From Croceivirga lutea (lineage in GTDB: Bacteria; Bacteroidota; Bacteroidia; Flavobacteriales; Flavobacteriaceae): a DNA stretch of 64,000 nucleotides. The stretch covers positions 519,105 to 583,104 of the forward strand of contig NZ_JACJUK010000002.1 of NCBI RefSeq assembly GCF_014235875.1. Reading direction: 5' to 3'. Numbering within the stretch: the first letter of the stretch is position 1; each line of letters begins with the position of its first letter. Position numbers and translations under genes: made by a program. Positions 1 to 8,323 of the stretch are shown piece by piece. Below the pieces are notes generated by a model that ran no database searches, was not told the DNA's origin, and saw nothing but the letters and a program-made list of their open reading frames with translations.

Positions 1-239
1 ACAGATATTGCAAAGTGAGTTAAACCAGTATGCTCAATTTCTTTTGCTTCTAATACCGGTATTTCGGGTTTGTGCATAAGTTCTAATTGTGCACCATCAG
101 CAAATGAAATAAAGTAAGATTTAAAATTCTTTTTAGGGTTATAATAGAGTGCATTAGATTTGCCGTTAAAATATCTTTCATAAAAAGATTTACTCTTCTC
201 TAAATCTTGTACCCAAATGGCTATATGCGCTATCCTCAT
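1..239 (-). CDS. VOC (glyoxalase/bleomycin-resistance) family protein, 3' part missing
   Basis: The reading frame starts at the ATG at 237-239 and runs off the left edge, so only about the first 79 residues are visible. The protein begins MRIAHIAIWVQDLEKSKSFY, the typical first beta strand and helix of a VOC-fold metalloenzyme, in which the early His is usually a metal ligand. A second typical segment (LELMHKPE, then EHTGLTHFAIS) follows. The family includes lactoylglutathione lyase and many small dioxygenases or resistance proteins, so the substrate cannot be named. Its ATG overlaps the recJ stop codon in an ATGA arrangement, which indicates co-transcription and translational coupling with recJ. 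Confidence 0.8.
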   Translation of the reverse strand, partial: MRIAHIAIWVQDLEKSKSFYERYFNGKSNALYYNPKKNFKSYFISFADGAQLELMHKPEIPVLEAKEIEHTGLTHFAIS

Positions 240-1933
240 CTAATATCTTTTATTCGCAGCTGAAGGTTAACTTGGCCATTCCATTCATTTTCTTCAATTA
301 CATAAGCAATATCAAACTGCTGTCTACCTTTTATCAGTGCTATTTTGTCTCCCAAACCAAAACCAATACAACCAATAGGTTGACTACCGTTTTTAGTAAC
401 GGCTATTTTTAGGTGTTTTTCTTTTTCTCCTACCCCTTTGCCATAACCAGTGTCTACAACACCTCTAGTCATAAAAACAGGCGCCATATTCCCTGGTCCA
501 AATGGCGCAAATTGTTTAAGAATTCTGTAAAATTTAGGAGTAATTTCTTCGAGTTCTAACTCAGCATCAATATGAATTTCTGGAGTTAACAATTGTGGGT
601 CTATAGTCTCTGCAACTACTTTTTCAAATTGTTGTTTAAAGGTTTCAAATTGTTCTTCTAGCAATGTTAAGCCTGCTGCATATTTGTGCCCTCCAAATTG
701 CTCAATACAATCGGCACAACCTTCTAAGGCTTCATATACATCAAAACCCTTTACAGACCGTGCAGAAGCCGCCAACTTATTTCCACTTTTAGTGAACACA
801 AGTGTAGGCCTATAATACGTTTCTGTTAGTCTTGATGCCACAATACCAATAACACCTTTATGCCAGTCTTCTTGATAAACCACAGAGGTAAAGCGCTCTT
901 CTTCTTTATTTTGTTTGATTTGTAGTAATGCGGCTTCAGTTATTTCTTTATCCATGTCTCGCCGATCAGAATTAAACTGTTCTATTTCAGCGGCAATAGC
1001 ATTTGCTTTTTCAATTTCTGATGCCATCAAAAGATTAACTGCAAACTGGCCATGTTCCATTCTACCAGCAGCATTAATTCTAGGGGCTAGAATAAAAACA
1101 ACATCTGTAATAGTAAGCTGTTCTTTTTTTATCTGATTAGCAATGGCTTTTATTCCTATTCGTGGATTACTATTAATTATTTGTAGGCCGTAATAGGCTA
1201 AAACACGATTTTCCCCTGTAATGGGAACGATATCTGCAGCGATTGCAGTTGCTACTAAATCTAAATAGGGTAGCAAATCATTAATGTCTTCACCATAACG
1301 TTGACCTATAGCTTGAATTAATTTAAAACCCACCCCACAACCACAAAGTTCTTTATAAGGGTAATTACAGTCTTTTCTTTTGGGGTCTAATACAGCTACT
1401 GCATCTGGAATTTCATTTCCTGGTCTATGGTGGTCACAAATAATAAAATCAATAGCCTTTTGCTTGGCATATTCTACCTTATCAAGAGCTTTTATACCAC
1501 AGTCTAAAGCTATGATTAAAGAAAAGTTGTTGTCCTCAGCAAAATCAATTCCTTGGATAGAAACTCCATATCCTTCAGTGTATCTATCTGGAATATAGGT
1601 AGCAACATTCGGATACTTGTCTAGTAAATAACTACCTACCAAGGCCACACTTGTGGTACCATCTACATCATAATCACCATAGACCAAGATATTTTCCCCT
1701 GCCTGGATGGCTTTCTCAATTCTACCCACTGCAACATCCATATCTTGTAACAAGAAAGGGTCATGTAAATCTGTTAACTGCGGGCGAAAAAATTTCTTTG
1801 CCTGTTCAAAATTGCTAATATTGCGCTGTATCAAAAGTTGTGCAATATTTTTATCTACCTGCAACGATTTTGATAACTGTAAAATATTTTCCTTTTGTGG
1901 TTTTGGTTTAAGTGTCCAGCGCATGGTTTTCAA
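236..1933 (-). CDS. recJ: Single-stranded-DNA-specific exonuclease RecJ
   Basis: RecJ degrades single-stranded DNA 5' to 3' in recombinational and mismatch repair. The 565-residue length is normal for the family. The DHH phosphoesterase motifs are present: DYDVDG at residues 87-92, ALDCG near 142-146 and CDHH at 166-169, all of which hold the catalytic metals. The DHHA1 domain follows, with GGHKYAAG in the middle third and an OB-like C-terminal part. Starts are possible at M1 or M4 (MRWTLKP); both fit. The gene is followed with a 4-base overlap by the VOC protein. It is a cytoplasmic housekeeping enzyme and nothing in it looks damaged. Confidence 0.96.
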   Translation of the reverse strand: MKTMRWTLKPKPQKENILQLSKSLQVDKNIAQLLIQRNISNFEQAKKFFRPQLTDLHDPFLLQDMDVAVGRIEKAIQAGENILVYGDYDVDGTTSVALVGSYLLDKYPNVATYIPDRYTEGYGVSIQGIDFAEDNNFSLIIALDCGIKALDKVEYAKQKAIDFIICDHHRPGNEIPDAVAVLDPKRKDCNYPYKELCGCGVGFKLIQAIGQRYGEDINDLLPYLDLVATAIAADIVPITGENRVLAYYGLQIINSNPRIGIKAIANQIKKEQLTITDVVFILAPRINAAGRMEHGQFAVNLLMASEIEKANAIAAEIEQFNSDRRDMDKEITEAALLQIKQNKEEERFTSVVYQEDWHKGVIGIVASRLTETYYRPTLVFTKSGNKLAASARSVKGFDVYEALEGCADCIEQFGGHKYAAGLTLLEEQFETFKQQFEKVVAETIDPQLLTPEIHIDAELELEEITPKFYRILKQFAPFGPGNMAPVFMTRGVVDTGYGKGVGEKEKHLKIAVTKNGSQPIGCIGFGLGDKIALIKGRQQFDIAYVIEENEWNGQVNLQLRIKDIR

Positions 1934-2036
1934 GTTTATTGTCGTAATTTAAGAGGATTCCCATTTTTAGAAAACAATACCATGAATAAGACTATCGATA
2001 CCATCAACTTAACTTTTTAGCTGTTTAAAGTAAATG

Positions 2037-2465
2037 TTATTTATGATGAAAAATAGTTTCAATTTCCATGGTAGCAAATTGCCTAAACATTTCCATAACC
2101 CCGCAATATTTCTCTACAGATAAATTAACTGCTTTTGTAAGTTTAGCTTCGTCTAAAGCTTTGCCATAGAAATGATACTCAACCTTAACCTTGTGATAGT
2201 ACTTTGGGTGCTCCTCTGTTAATTCGCCAATAGTTTCAATGGTAAAATCTTCTACGGCCAACTTCATCTTACGAATCAGCATTGCTATATCTAAACCTGA
2301 ACAACCTGCTAAAGAAGAAAGCATTAACGCTTTTGGTCTATACCCCAAGCCCTCACCACCGTCGTCAAGGCTTGCATCAATATTTAAGTCTAAACCTGAT
2401 GGATTATTACTTTGCAAGGCCATTTTACCTAACCATTTGGTGGTCACGTGATTATTAACTGCCAT
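2037..2465 (-). CDS. OsmC family protein
   Basis: This 142-residue protein belongs to the OsmC/Ohr superfamily of thiol-dependent peroxidases that reduce organic hydroperoxides. Two conserved cysteines are visible: Cys55 in the segment LAGCSGLD and Cys121 in KYCGVMEM. They are in the positions expected for the peroxidatic and resolving residues, and an RPKALMLSSLAGC helix precedes the first. The length is typical of the general OsmC branch rather than of Ohr itself, so the exact substrate is open. It lies next to an AhpD-like gene read in the opposite direction, so the two may both serve oxidative-stress defence, but that is inference from position. A near-consensus -7 element (TATTTTTA) is seen upstream. 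Confidence 0.9.
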   Translation of the reverse strand: MAVNNHVTTKWLGKMALQSNNPSGLDLNIDASLDDGGEGLGYRPKALMLSSLAGCSGLDIAMLIRKMKLAVEDFTIETIGELTEEHPKYYHKVKVEYHFYGKALDEAKLTKAVNLSVEKYCGVMEMFRQFATMEIETIFHHK

Positions 2466-2580
2466 TAGTTTTGTTTTTGTGATTGATAAAAATACGACTT
2501 AAATTAGGAGTCATTGTCCCCTATTCTTATACATCCTTAACTTTTATTCTTCTGGCAATTTATTAACTAAACTAAACTTC

Positions 2581-3183
2581 ATGGCGCTTGTAAATCCGTT
2601 AGACCCCAACCACGACACAGACACTAAAAAACTAGCTGAATTTTTTAATGAAACTCTTGGCTTTTGTCCTAATTCTGTGTTAACCATGCAGCACAGGCCA
2701 GCCATTTCTAAGGCCTTTATCAACTTAAATATGGCGGTTATGGCTAATGAAGGCAAGGTTACTTCTGCACTTAAGCGAATGATTGCTTGGGTAAGTAGCA
2801 ATGCTACTGGTTGCCGGTATTGCCAAGCTCATGCCATTAGAGCCGCTGAACGCTATGGTGCAGAACAAGAACAATTAGACAACATTTGGGAATACCGTAC
2901 TCACCCGGCCTTTTCAGAAGCAGAACGCGCGGCATTAGATTTTTCATTGGCAGCTTCTCAAGTACCTAACACTGTTAGTGCCGAAATAAAAGAACGTCTA
3001 CATGAACATTGGACAGATGGTGAAATTGTAGAAATGTTAGGGGTAATTTCTTTATTTGGTTACCTGAATAGGTGGAATGATAGTATGGGTACAACTATTG
3101 AAGATGGTGCTGTCGACAGTGCCAACCAATACTTAGGCAAGTACGGCTGGGAAAAAGGAAAACATGATGGGAGTATTTACTAA
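2581..3183 (+). CDS. Carboxymuconolactone decarboxylase family protein (AhpD/peroxidase-related)
   Basis: This 200-residue, all-helical protein carries the AhpD-type redox motif CRYCQAHA (Cys78, Cys81, His84), preceded by a helix (KRMIAWVSS) typical of the peroxidase-related branch of the carboxymuconolactone decarboxylase family. Members act as thiol reductants or peroxidases rather than as true decarboxylases. The C-terminal half (EIVEMLGVISLFGYLNRWND) matches the family's second helical repeat. It is divergently oriented to the OsmC gene across about 115 bases and may share regulation. The downstream rsmI gene converges on it with a 17-base gap. No signal peptide is present, so it is expected in the cytoplasm. 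Confidence 0.88.
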   Translation: MALVNPLDPNHDTDTKKLAEFFNETLGFCPNSVLTMQHRPAISKAFINLNMAVMANEGKVTSALKRMIAWVSSNATGCRYCQAHAIRAAERYGAEQEQLDNIWEYRTHPAFSEAERAALDFSLAASQVPNTVSAEIKERLHEHWTDGEIVEMLGVISLFGYLNRWNDSMGTTIEDGAVDSANQYLGKYGWEKGKHDGSIY

Positions 3184-3200
3184 ATGGTTGTAAAAGACAT

Positions 3201-3872
3201 TTATTTCTTTCCTTTTACTACAAGAACAAATTCTCCTTTAGGTGGTTTTACTGTAAAATGAGCCAACACCTCTTTTATGGTACCTCTTATGGTTTCCTCA
3301 TACATTTTGGTTAATTCTCTTGATGCTGAAATTGATCTTTCTTCTCCGAAGTATTCTGCAAAATGAGTGAGCGTTTTTATGAGTTTATGCGGACTTTCAT
3401 AAAAAACCATTGTTCTGGTTTCCTCTGCCAGTTGTATTAATCTTGTTTGCCTTCCTTTTTTTATGGGTAAAAATCCTTCGAATACAAAACGGTCGTTAGG
3501 CAATCCGCTGTTTACCAATGCCGGAACAAATGCCGTAGCCCCTGGTAAGCATTCTACCGCTATATTATTTTCTATACAAGCTCTGGTTAATAAAAACCCT
3601 GGGTCTGAGATTGCTGGTGTTCCCGCATCAGAAATTAACGCCAACTGTGCCCCAGATTGTAGTTTTTTAACCAAACTATCAACCATCTTATGCTCGTTGT
3701 GCATGTGATGACTCTGTAATGGAGTGGTTATCTCAAAATGTTTTAAAAGCTTGCCACTAGTTCTAGTATCTTCTGCCAAGATTACATCTACCTCATTCAA
3801 AACTTTTATTGCTCTAAATGTTATGTCTTCTAAATTGCCTATTGGCGTTGGAACCAGATATAATTTTCCCAT
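3201..3872 (-). CDS. rsmI: 16S rRNA (cytidine(1402)-2'-O)-methyltransferase
   Basis: RsmI uses S-adenosylmethionine to methylate the ribose of C1402 in 16S rRNA at the decoding centre. The 223-residue protein shows the full tetrapyrrole-methylase-fold signature set: LYLVPTPIGNLEDIT at the N-terminus, AEDTRTSGKLL near residue 35, ISDAGTPAISDPG near 80, and NDRFVFEGFLP near 125. It lacks the extra C-terminal domain of the E. coli enzyme, so it is a short form, which is common in Bacteroidota. A near-consensus -7 box (TACTTTTA) ends four bases before the ATG, suggesting a very short leader. Confidence 0.96.
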   Translation of the reverse strand: MGKLYLVPTPIGNLEDITFRAIKVLNEVDVILAEDTRTSGKLLKHFEITTPLQSHHMHNEHKMVDSLVKKLQSGAQLALISDAGTPAISDPGFLLTRACIENNIAVECLPGATAFVPALVNSGLPNDRFVFEGFLPIKKGRQTRLIQLAEETRTMVFYESPHKLIKTLTHFAEYFGEERSISASRELTKMYEETIRGTIKEVLAHFTVKPPKGEFVLVVKGKK

Positions 3873-3914
3873 ACTGTAAAAGTAAATGGATTTTTAATTC
3901 TAAATCTCAAGCAC

Positions 3915-3946
3915 AAAAAAACCGACTGTTACTAACAATCGGTTTT
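3915..3946 (-). terminator. Rho-independent terminator of the 3969-4649 gene
   Basis: On the minus strand a 13-bp stem (AAAACCGATTGTT paired with AACAGTCGGTTTT, one G-T pair) with a 3-base loop is followed by a run of T. It sits between the end of the unknown gene and the start of rsmI, so the two are probably separate transcription units. Confidence 0.85.
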
Positions 3947-3968
3947 ATTAAAACGTTTAGATTTCTAT

Positions 3969-4649
3969 TTAGGCAAACTTTCTTTCAATCAGTGCTTTGA
4001 ATCTATTCTCATATTCTTCTTTCCCCGCCCAATTATTATATTCTGGTTTAACCATATTATCAATAAAAGACATTGATTTTTCTTCAGAATCAATGGTGTT
4101 TAATTCTTCTATAACACGCTGATATTCGTGTATGTTATCATTAAATAAGTGCTTAATAAAAGCGAGCTTATCATTTAAGCCAATTTGTATGGTTTTGCTA
4201 CTTAAGCTATCATTTAAAGATTTTGGTTTTGCAACTTTAGCGGTCACTGTTTCGGTTACACTAGTTATCACCTCTGTTTTTGTTGCCTCTGGTTTTGCCA
4301 CAAATTCTCCAAAAATATACTCTAAGGCTTCACTAGGCATTTCAGAAACCATTTCTTTAATGGTGTGCATACCTGGTGTTATAATGTCTTCTTGATGTGG
4401 GTTGTTTTCTGGAACAGTTTTGTTTCCGCTTAACACTCTATTTGCCATGGTCTCAAACCTACTTGCTAAAACATTTTTAGAAACATCAACCTCAACATCA
4501 CTCAACTTTTCATCAATAAACTTAAGCACCGCTAACTTTTCGTAAAGGTCTTTAGCAGTGTCATAAATTTCAGTAAGTTCTTTATCTTCTCTAGATGTAA
4601 TTATATCTGTGGCAATCTTTACTAATTCTTCTCTAAGTTTACGTTTCAT
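3969..4649 (-). CDS. Conserved hypothetical protein, 226 aa
   Basis: I do not recognise a characterised family. The protein is acidic and helical, and starts MKRKLREELVKIATDIITSR. A Thr/Val-rich linker (about residues 118-145) joins an N-terminal helical half to a C-terminal domain beginning near NDKLAFIKHLFNDN. That C-terminal half ends with a segment (NNWAGKEEYENRFKALIERK) that looks like a conserved helical motif seen in unannotated flavobacterial proteins, but this is recollection and not a search result. There is no signal peptide or membrane segment, so it is expected in the cytoplasm. It has its own terminator downstream and stands alone on the minus strand, divergent from tdk. Coding reality is supported by length and the terminator. 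Confidence 0.85.
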   Translation of the reverse strand: MKRKLREELVKIATDIITSREDKELTEIYDTAKDLYEKLAVLKFIDEKLSDVEVDVSKNVLASRFETMANRVLSGNKTVPENNPHQEDIITPGMHTIKEMVSEMPSEALEYIFGEFVAKPEATKTEVITSVTETVTAKVAKPKSLNDSLSSKTIQIGLNDKLAFIKHLFNDNIHEYQRVIEELNTIDSEEKSMSFIDNMVKPEYNNWAGKEEYENRFKALIERKFA

Positions 4650-4806
4650 AGCCCTAAATCTTTATCTTTTAAAGTTAAAATCAAATTCCGTGCCCGATTA
4701 AGAAGAAAAGGTTAAATTTTTCGAAATGGGTTTGGGGGTCTTTTTTGTAATTTCGTTTCTTCTAATTAAAAACGGAGAATTCTAAAATTTCGTTTAAAAG
4801 TACGCT

Positions 4807-5451
4807 ATGTTTCTTGAAAACACTATAAACCATGAAGAACAATTTGGGTGGATTGAGGTTATCTGTGGCTCTATGTTTTCAGGAAAAACTGAAGAATTAA
4901 TTCGGCGCTTAAAACGAGCAAAGTTTGCTCAACTTAACGTTGAAATTTTTAAACCTCAGGTTGATATAAGGTATGACGAAGATATGGTGGTGTCTCATGA
5001 TGCTAATGAAATACGTTCTACCCCAGTACCTGCGGCTGCAAATATTAGGCTATTAGCCGACAATTGTGATGTTGTTGGTATAGATGAAGCTCAATTTTTT
5101 GATGATGAGATTGTATCTGTCTGTAACGATTTAGCCAACAAAGGTATTCGTGTAATTGTTGCTGGCTTGGATATGGATTTTAAAGGAAATCCGTTTGGGC
5201 CCATGCCTGCACTTATGGCTACGGCAGAATACGTGACTAAGGTACATGCCATATGCACACGAACAGGCAATCTAGCCAACTATAGCTTTAGAAAATCTAA
5301 AAATGACAAATTGGTGTTGTTGGGTGAAACCGAAGAATATGAACCCCTAAGTAGAGCTGCATACTATAAAGCTATGTTGACAGAGAAAGTCAATAAAATG
5401 AAGGTTGATTCAGAAGAAATTAAGCCCAATAAAAAGGTGGCAAATGAATAA
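4807..5451 (+). CDS. tdk: Thymidine kinase (type II)
   Basis: Tdk phosphorylates thymidine with ATP in pyrimidine salvage. The 214-residue protein has the P-loop GSMFSGKT at residues 21-28, the Asp-Glu box GIDEAQFF that supplies the catalytic Glu, and the lasso-like substrate loop region near [13 protein letters not shown]. Classical members carry four zinc cysteines in the C-terminal part. Here the first pair is reduced to one cysteine (HAICTRTG) and the second site reads SRAAYYKAM with no cysteine, so a structural zinc is unlikely. The gene overlaps the start of alr by 8 bases and is therefore translated in an operon with it. Confidence 0.96.
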   Translation: MFLENTINHEEQFGWIEVICGSMFSGKTEELIRRLKRAKFAQLNVEIFKPQVDIRYDEDMVVSHDANEIRSTPVPAAANIRLLADNCDVVGIDEAQFFDDEIVSVCNDLANKGIRVIVAGLDMDFKGNPFGPMPALMATAEYVTKVHAICTRTGNLANYSFRKSKNDKLVLLGETEEYEPLSRAAYYKAMLTEKVNKMKVDSEEIKPNKKVANE

Positions 5452-6553
5452 AATTTCTGAGACTATACTTGAAATTAATCTGGATGCCTTAGCACATAAT
5501 TTCAGCTTTCTTAAAAATAAACTCAAGGCCAATACCCTTTTTTTGGGGGTGGTTAAGGCTTTTGCCTATGGTAGTGATATGGTGACAATGGCAAAAGAAT
5601 TGGAGCTTTTAGGAGCTGACTATTTAGCTGTTGCTTATGCTAAAGAAGGTGTTTTGCTTCGCGATGCAGGCATAAGATTGCCCATACTGGTACTACACCC
5701 CCAGCCCATCAATTTTCAAGAAATTATTGATAGGTGTTTAGAACCCAATATATATTCTCGCAAAATATTTGAAGAATTTGAAGCCGTTGCATCTCAAAAA
5801 AATCAAAAGCACTATCCCATACATGTAAAATTCAATACGGGTTTAAATCGTTTAGGTTTTACTGTAAAAGATGTAGATTGGATAGCTTCTCAATTAAACC
5901 AAACTACTGCTGTAAAAATTAAGACTGTTTTCTCACACTTAGCTGCTTCAGAAGATTTAAATGAAAAAGCATATTCTCTTGGTCAAATTGAAACTTTTAA
6001 AAAAGTAAGTAAAAACCTTTCTGATAATATAGGTTACCAACCTATTAGACATACCTTAAATACCTCAGGTATTCTTAATTATCCAGAAGCACAATTTGAA
6101 ATGGTACGTAGTGGTATTGGTTTGCATGGTTATAGTAACGATAGTAAAATTGATTTGGAGCTTAAGCCAATAGCTAGTTTAAAAACTATTATTTCTCAAT
6201 TACATAAGGTAGAGGCTAATGAATCTGTTGGTTATAATAGAGCCTTCACCTCTAATGAAAGGCGAATTACTGCAACTTTACCTCTAGGCCATGCAGATGG
6301 TATTGGTAGACAATATGGTGGTGGTAATACCTATGTGTTTGTAAATGGTGCTAAAGCACCCATAATAGGTAATGTTTGTATGGATATGATTATGATAGAC
6401 GTTACCGGTATTACTTGTAAAGAAGGTGATGAAGTACTAATTTTTGGTGGTAAGGCATCTGCAGAAAAATTTGCGAATACGGCAAACTCCATTTCATACG
6501 AAATTTTAACAGCTGTTTCTCAGCGAGTTAAAAGAATATTTGTTAAAACATAG
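5444..6553 (+). CDS. alr: Alanine racemase
   Basis: Alr interconverts L- and D-alanine with pyridoxal phosphate and supplies D-Ala for peptidoglycan. I chose the ATG at 5444 ([20 protein letters not shown]), which gives 369 residues. A longer frame can be opened at a TTG at 5405 but would add 13 residues inside tdk. The PLP lysine is Lys38 in VKAFAYGSD, where the usual Asn after KA is Phe. The second catalytic base is the Tyr in ESVGYNRAF. The motif [13 protein letters not shown] near residue 310 is standard. It overlaps tdk by 8 bases, so the pair is co-expressed, and mscL follows after 57 bases. Confidence 0.96.
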   Translation: MNKISETILEINLDALAHNFSFLKNKLKANTLFLGVVKAFAYGSDMVTMAKELELLGADYLAVAYAKEGVLLRDAGIRLPILVLHPQPINFQEIIDRCLEPNIYSRKIFEEFEAVASQKNQKHYPIHVKFNTGLNRLGFTVKDVDWIASQLNQTTAVKIKTVFSHLAASEDLNEKAYSLGQIETFKKVSKNLSDNIGYQPIRHTLNTSGILNYPEAQFEMVRSGIGLHGYSNDSKIDLELKPIASLKTIISQLHKVEANESVGYNRAFTSNERRITATLPLGHADGIGRQYGGGNTYVFVNGAKAPIIGNVCMDMIMIDVTGITCKEGDEVLIFGGKASAEKFANTANSISYEILTAVSQRVKRIFVKT

Positions 6554-6610
6554 CCATAGTTTTAATTTTTTTTTAACTTTTGCGCTTGTAACCAGTTTAA
6601 ACTATAAAAC

Positions 6611-7018
6611 ATGCTTAAGGAATTTAAAGATTTTATCATGACCGGCAACGTTATCGACTTTGCCGTTGCAGTAATTATGGCAGGTGCTGTTGGCCTTGTT
6701 GTTAATGGATTTGTTGCTGACATTGTAATGCCAGTTGTAGGTCATTTTGCTGGAGGTCTCGATTTTTCTGAAATGAAAGTTGTGCTAGACGAAGCAGTAG
6801 TAGCTGCTGATGGATCAGTAACAACACCTGAAAACGCCATTAGATGGGGTTCTTGGGTAAACACAATTGTTAACTTAATTATTGTTGGCTTTGTAATGTT
6901 TTTGATTGTTAAAGCTTATAACAAATCAAAGAAGAAAAAAGAGGAGGAGCCTGCTGCAGATCCAGGTCCATCAGAAGTTGATTTATTAAAAGAGATTAGA
7001 GACGCTCTAAAAAAGTAA
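6611..7018 (+). CDS. mscL: Large-conductance mechanosensitive channel
   Basis: MscL opens under membrane tension and releases solutes during osmotic downshock. The 135-residue protein starts MLKEFKDFIMTGNVIDFAVA, the family's amphipathic N-terminal helix leading into the first membrane segment (about residues 14-40). The second membrane segment lies at about 77-100 (TIVNLIIVGFVMFLIVKAY), and a charged cytoplasmic tail (KSKKKKEEEP, then a final helix) follows. The periplasmic loop contains the acidic stretch ENAIRWGS before helix two. The channel is pentameric in the inner membrane. A strong terminator follows at about 7070, so asd is a separate unit. Confidence 0.96.
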   Translation: MLKEFKDFIMTGNVIDFAVAVIMAGAVGLVVNGFVADIVMPVVGHFAGGLDFSEMKVVLDEAVVAADGSVTTPENAIRWGSWVNTIVNLIIVGFVMFLIVKAYNKSKKKKEEEPAADPGPSEVDLLKEIRDALKK

Positions 7019-7068
7019 ACGTAGTTCTTAATAGTTAAGAACTAACCGCTACATCACACATTAATTAA

Positions 7069-7106
7069 AGCCGCTTAGGGGTATTCCCTTAAGCGGTATT
7101 TTTTTT
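7069..7106 (+). terminator. Rho-independent terminator after mscL
   Basis: An 11-bp stem (CCGCTTAGGGG with CCCTTAAGCGG, one wobble) and a TATT loop are followed by a run of eight T. It closes the mscL transcript, possibly also tdk-alr. Confidence 0.9.
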
Positions 7107-7188
7107 GAAGTAAAAGCTGTAGAAACTATTATACAATTGTTATAAATAAAACTTTTTGTTATTTATTTAGCATAACGCCATTTTTTAC

Positions 7189-7218
7189 TTGTGCAATCCA
7201 TAAGCTAGTCTACCTTTG
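7189..7218 (+). promoter_or_regulatory. Bacteroidota-type promoter of asd
   Basis: A TTG at 7189-7191 is separated by exactly 19 bases from TACCTTTG at 7211-7218. This matches the Bacteroidota primary sigma factor consensus (TTG, about 19 bases, TAnnTTTG). Transcription should start near 7225, giving a leader of about 14 bases before the asd ATG at 7239. Confidence 0.75.
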
Positions 7219-7238
7219 TACGCTCAAATTTTATTCTG

Positions 7239-8246
7239 ATGAAAGTAGCTATAGTTGGCGCCACTGGTATGGTGGGCGAAGTTATGTTGAAAGTATTAGC
7301 GGAACGCAATTTTCCAATTTCTGAATTGTTATTGGTTGCTTCAGAACGCTCTGTTGGTAAAACACTTTCTTTTAAAGGGCAAGAACACACCGTTATTGGT
7401 TTACAAACAGCTGTTGAAGCTAGACCAGATATTGCCATTTTCTCAGCAGGTGGTGACACCTCATTAACTTGGGCTCCTAAATTTGCAGAAGTAGGTACAA
7501 CAGTAGTTGACAACTCTTCTGCTTGGCGTATGGACCCTGATAAAAAATTAGTGGTTCCAGAAATTAATGCAGCGGTACTAACCGCTACTGATAAAATCAT
7601 CGCCAACCCAAATTGCTCTACCATACAATTAGTTATGGCGCTAAATCCACTTCATAAAAAATATGGTATGAAAAGGGTTGTTGTTTCTACCTATCAGTCG
7701 GTTTCCGGAACTGGTGTTAAAGCCGTTGAACAAATGGAAAACGAAGCGCAAGGGATAAAAGGAGAAATGGCATATCCGTACCCTATCAATAAAAATGCTT
7801 TGCCACATTGTGATGTGTTTATGGAAAATGGTTATACTAAAGAAGAAATGAAACTTGCTCGTGAACCTCAAAAAATACTAGATGATAGAACCTTCTCTAT
7901 TTCTGCAACTGCTGTTAGAATCCCTACTGCAGGTGGCCATTCAGAATCTGTGAATGTAGAGTTTCATAACGATTTCGATTTAAATGAAATTCGCGAAATA
8001 TTAAATAATACTCCAGGTGTTGTGGTTCAAGATAATCCGGAAACCAATTCCTATCCAATGCCAATTTATGCTCATGATAAAGATGAAGTATTCGTAGGAA
8101 GAATTCGTAGAGACGAAACTCAGCCCAATACCTTAAACATGTGGATTGTTGCTGATAATTTACGAAAAGGTGCTGCTACTAATGCCGTGCAGATTGCTGA
8201 ATATTTGGTTGAAAACGAGCTTGTAGGAGCAAAAGCGTTAAGTTAA
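7239..8246 (+). CDS. asd: Aspartate-semialdehyde dehydrogenase
   Basis: Asd reduces aspartyl phosphate to aspartate semialdehyde with NADPH, the branch point to lysine, diaminopimelate, threonine and methionine. The NADP motif GATGMVGE is at residues 8-15, and the active-site cysteine is Cys126 in NPNCSTIQ. The later segments STYQSVSGTG, VRIPTAGGHSE and DEVFVGRIRRDE contain the conserved substrate-binding arginines and the catalytic His. The full length fits the family. It is transcribed alone from a well-matched promoter at 7189-7218. Confidence 0.97.
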   Translation: MKVAIVGATGMVGEVMLKVLAERNFPISELLLVASERSVGKTLSFKGQEHTVIGLQTAVEARPDIAIFSAGGDTSLTWAPKFAEVGTTVVDNSSAWRMDPDKKLVVPEINAAVLTATDKIIANPNCSTIQLVMALNPLHKKYGMKRVVVSTYQSVSGTGVKAVEQMENEAQGIKGEMAYPYPINKNALPHCDVFMENGYTKEEMKLAREPQKILDDRTFSISATAVRIPTAGGHSESVNVEFHNDFDLNEIREILNNTPGVVVQDNPETNSYPMPIYAHDKDEVFVGRIRRDETQPNTLNMWIVADNLRKGAATNAVQIAEYLVENELVGAKALS

Positions 8247-8323
8247 AACGTTAAGCATCTCAAAAAATGATTTAGCGTCTTAGGTTTTAGCATTAATTTT
8301 AAGAAATTACTAACTCTTAAAAA

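Noticed and set aside
5405..5443. A longer alr beginning at TTG 5405
   Set aside because: The extra 13 residues lie inside tdk and precede the conserved start of the protein; the ATG at 5444 is preferred.
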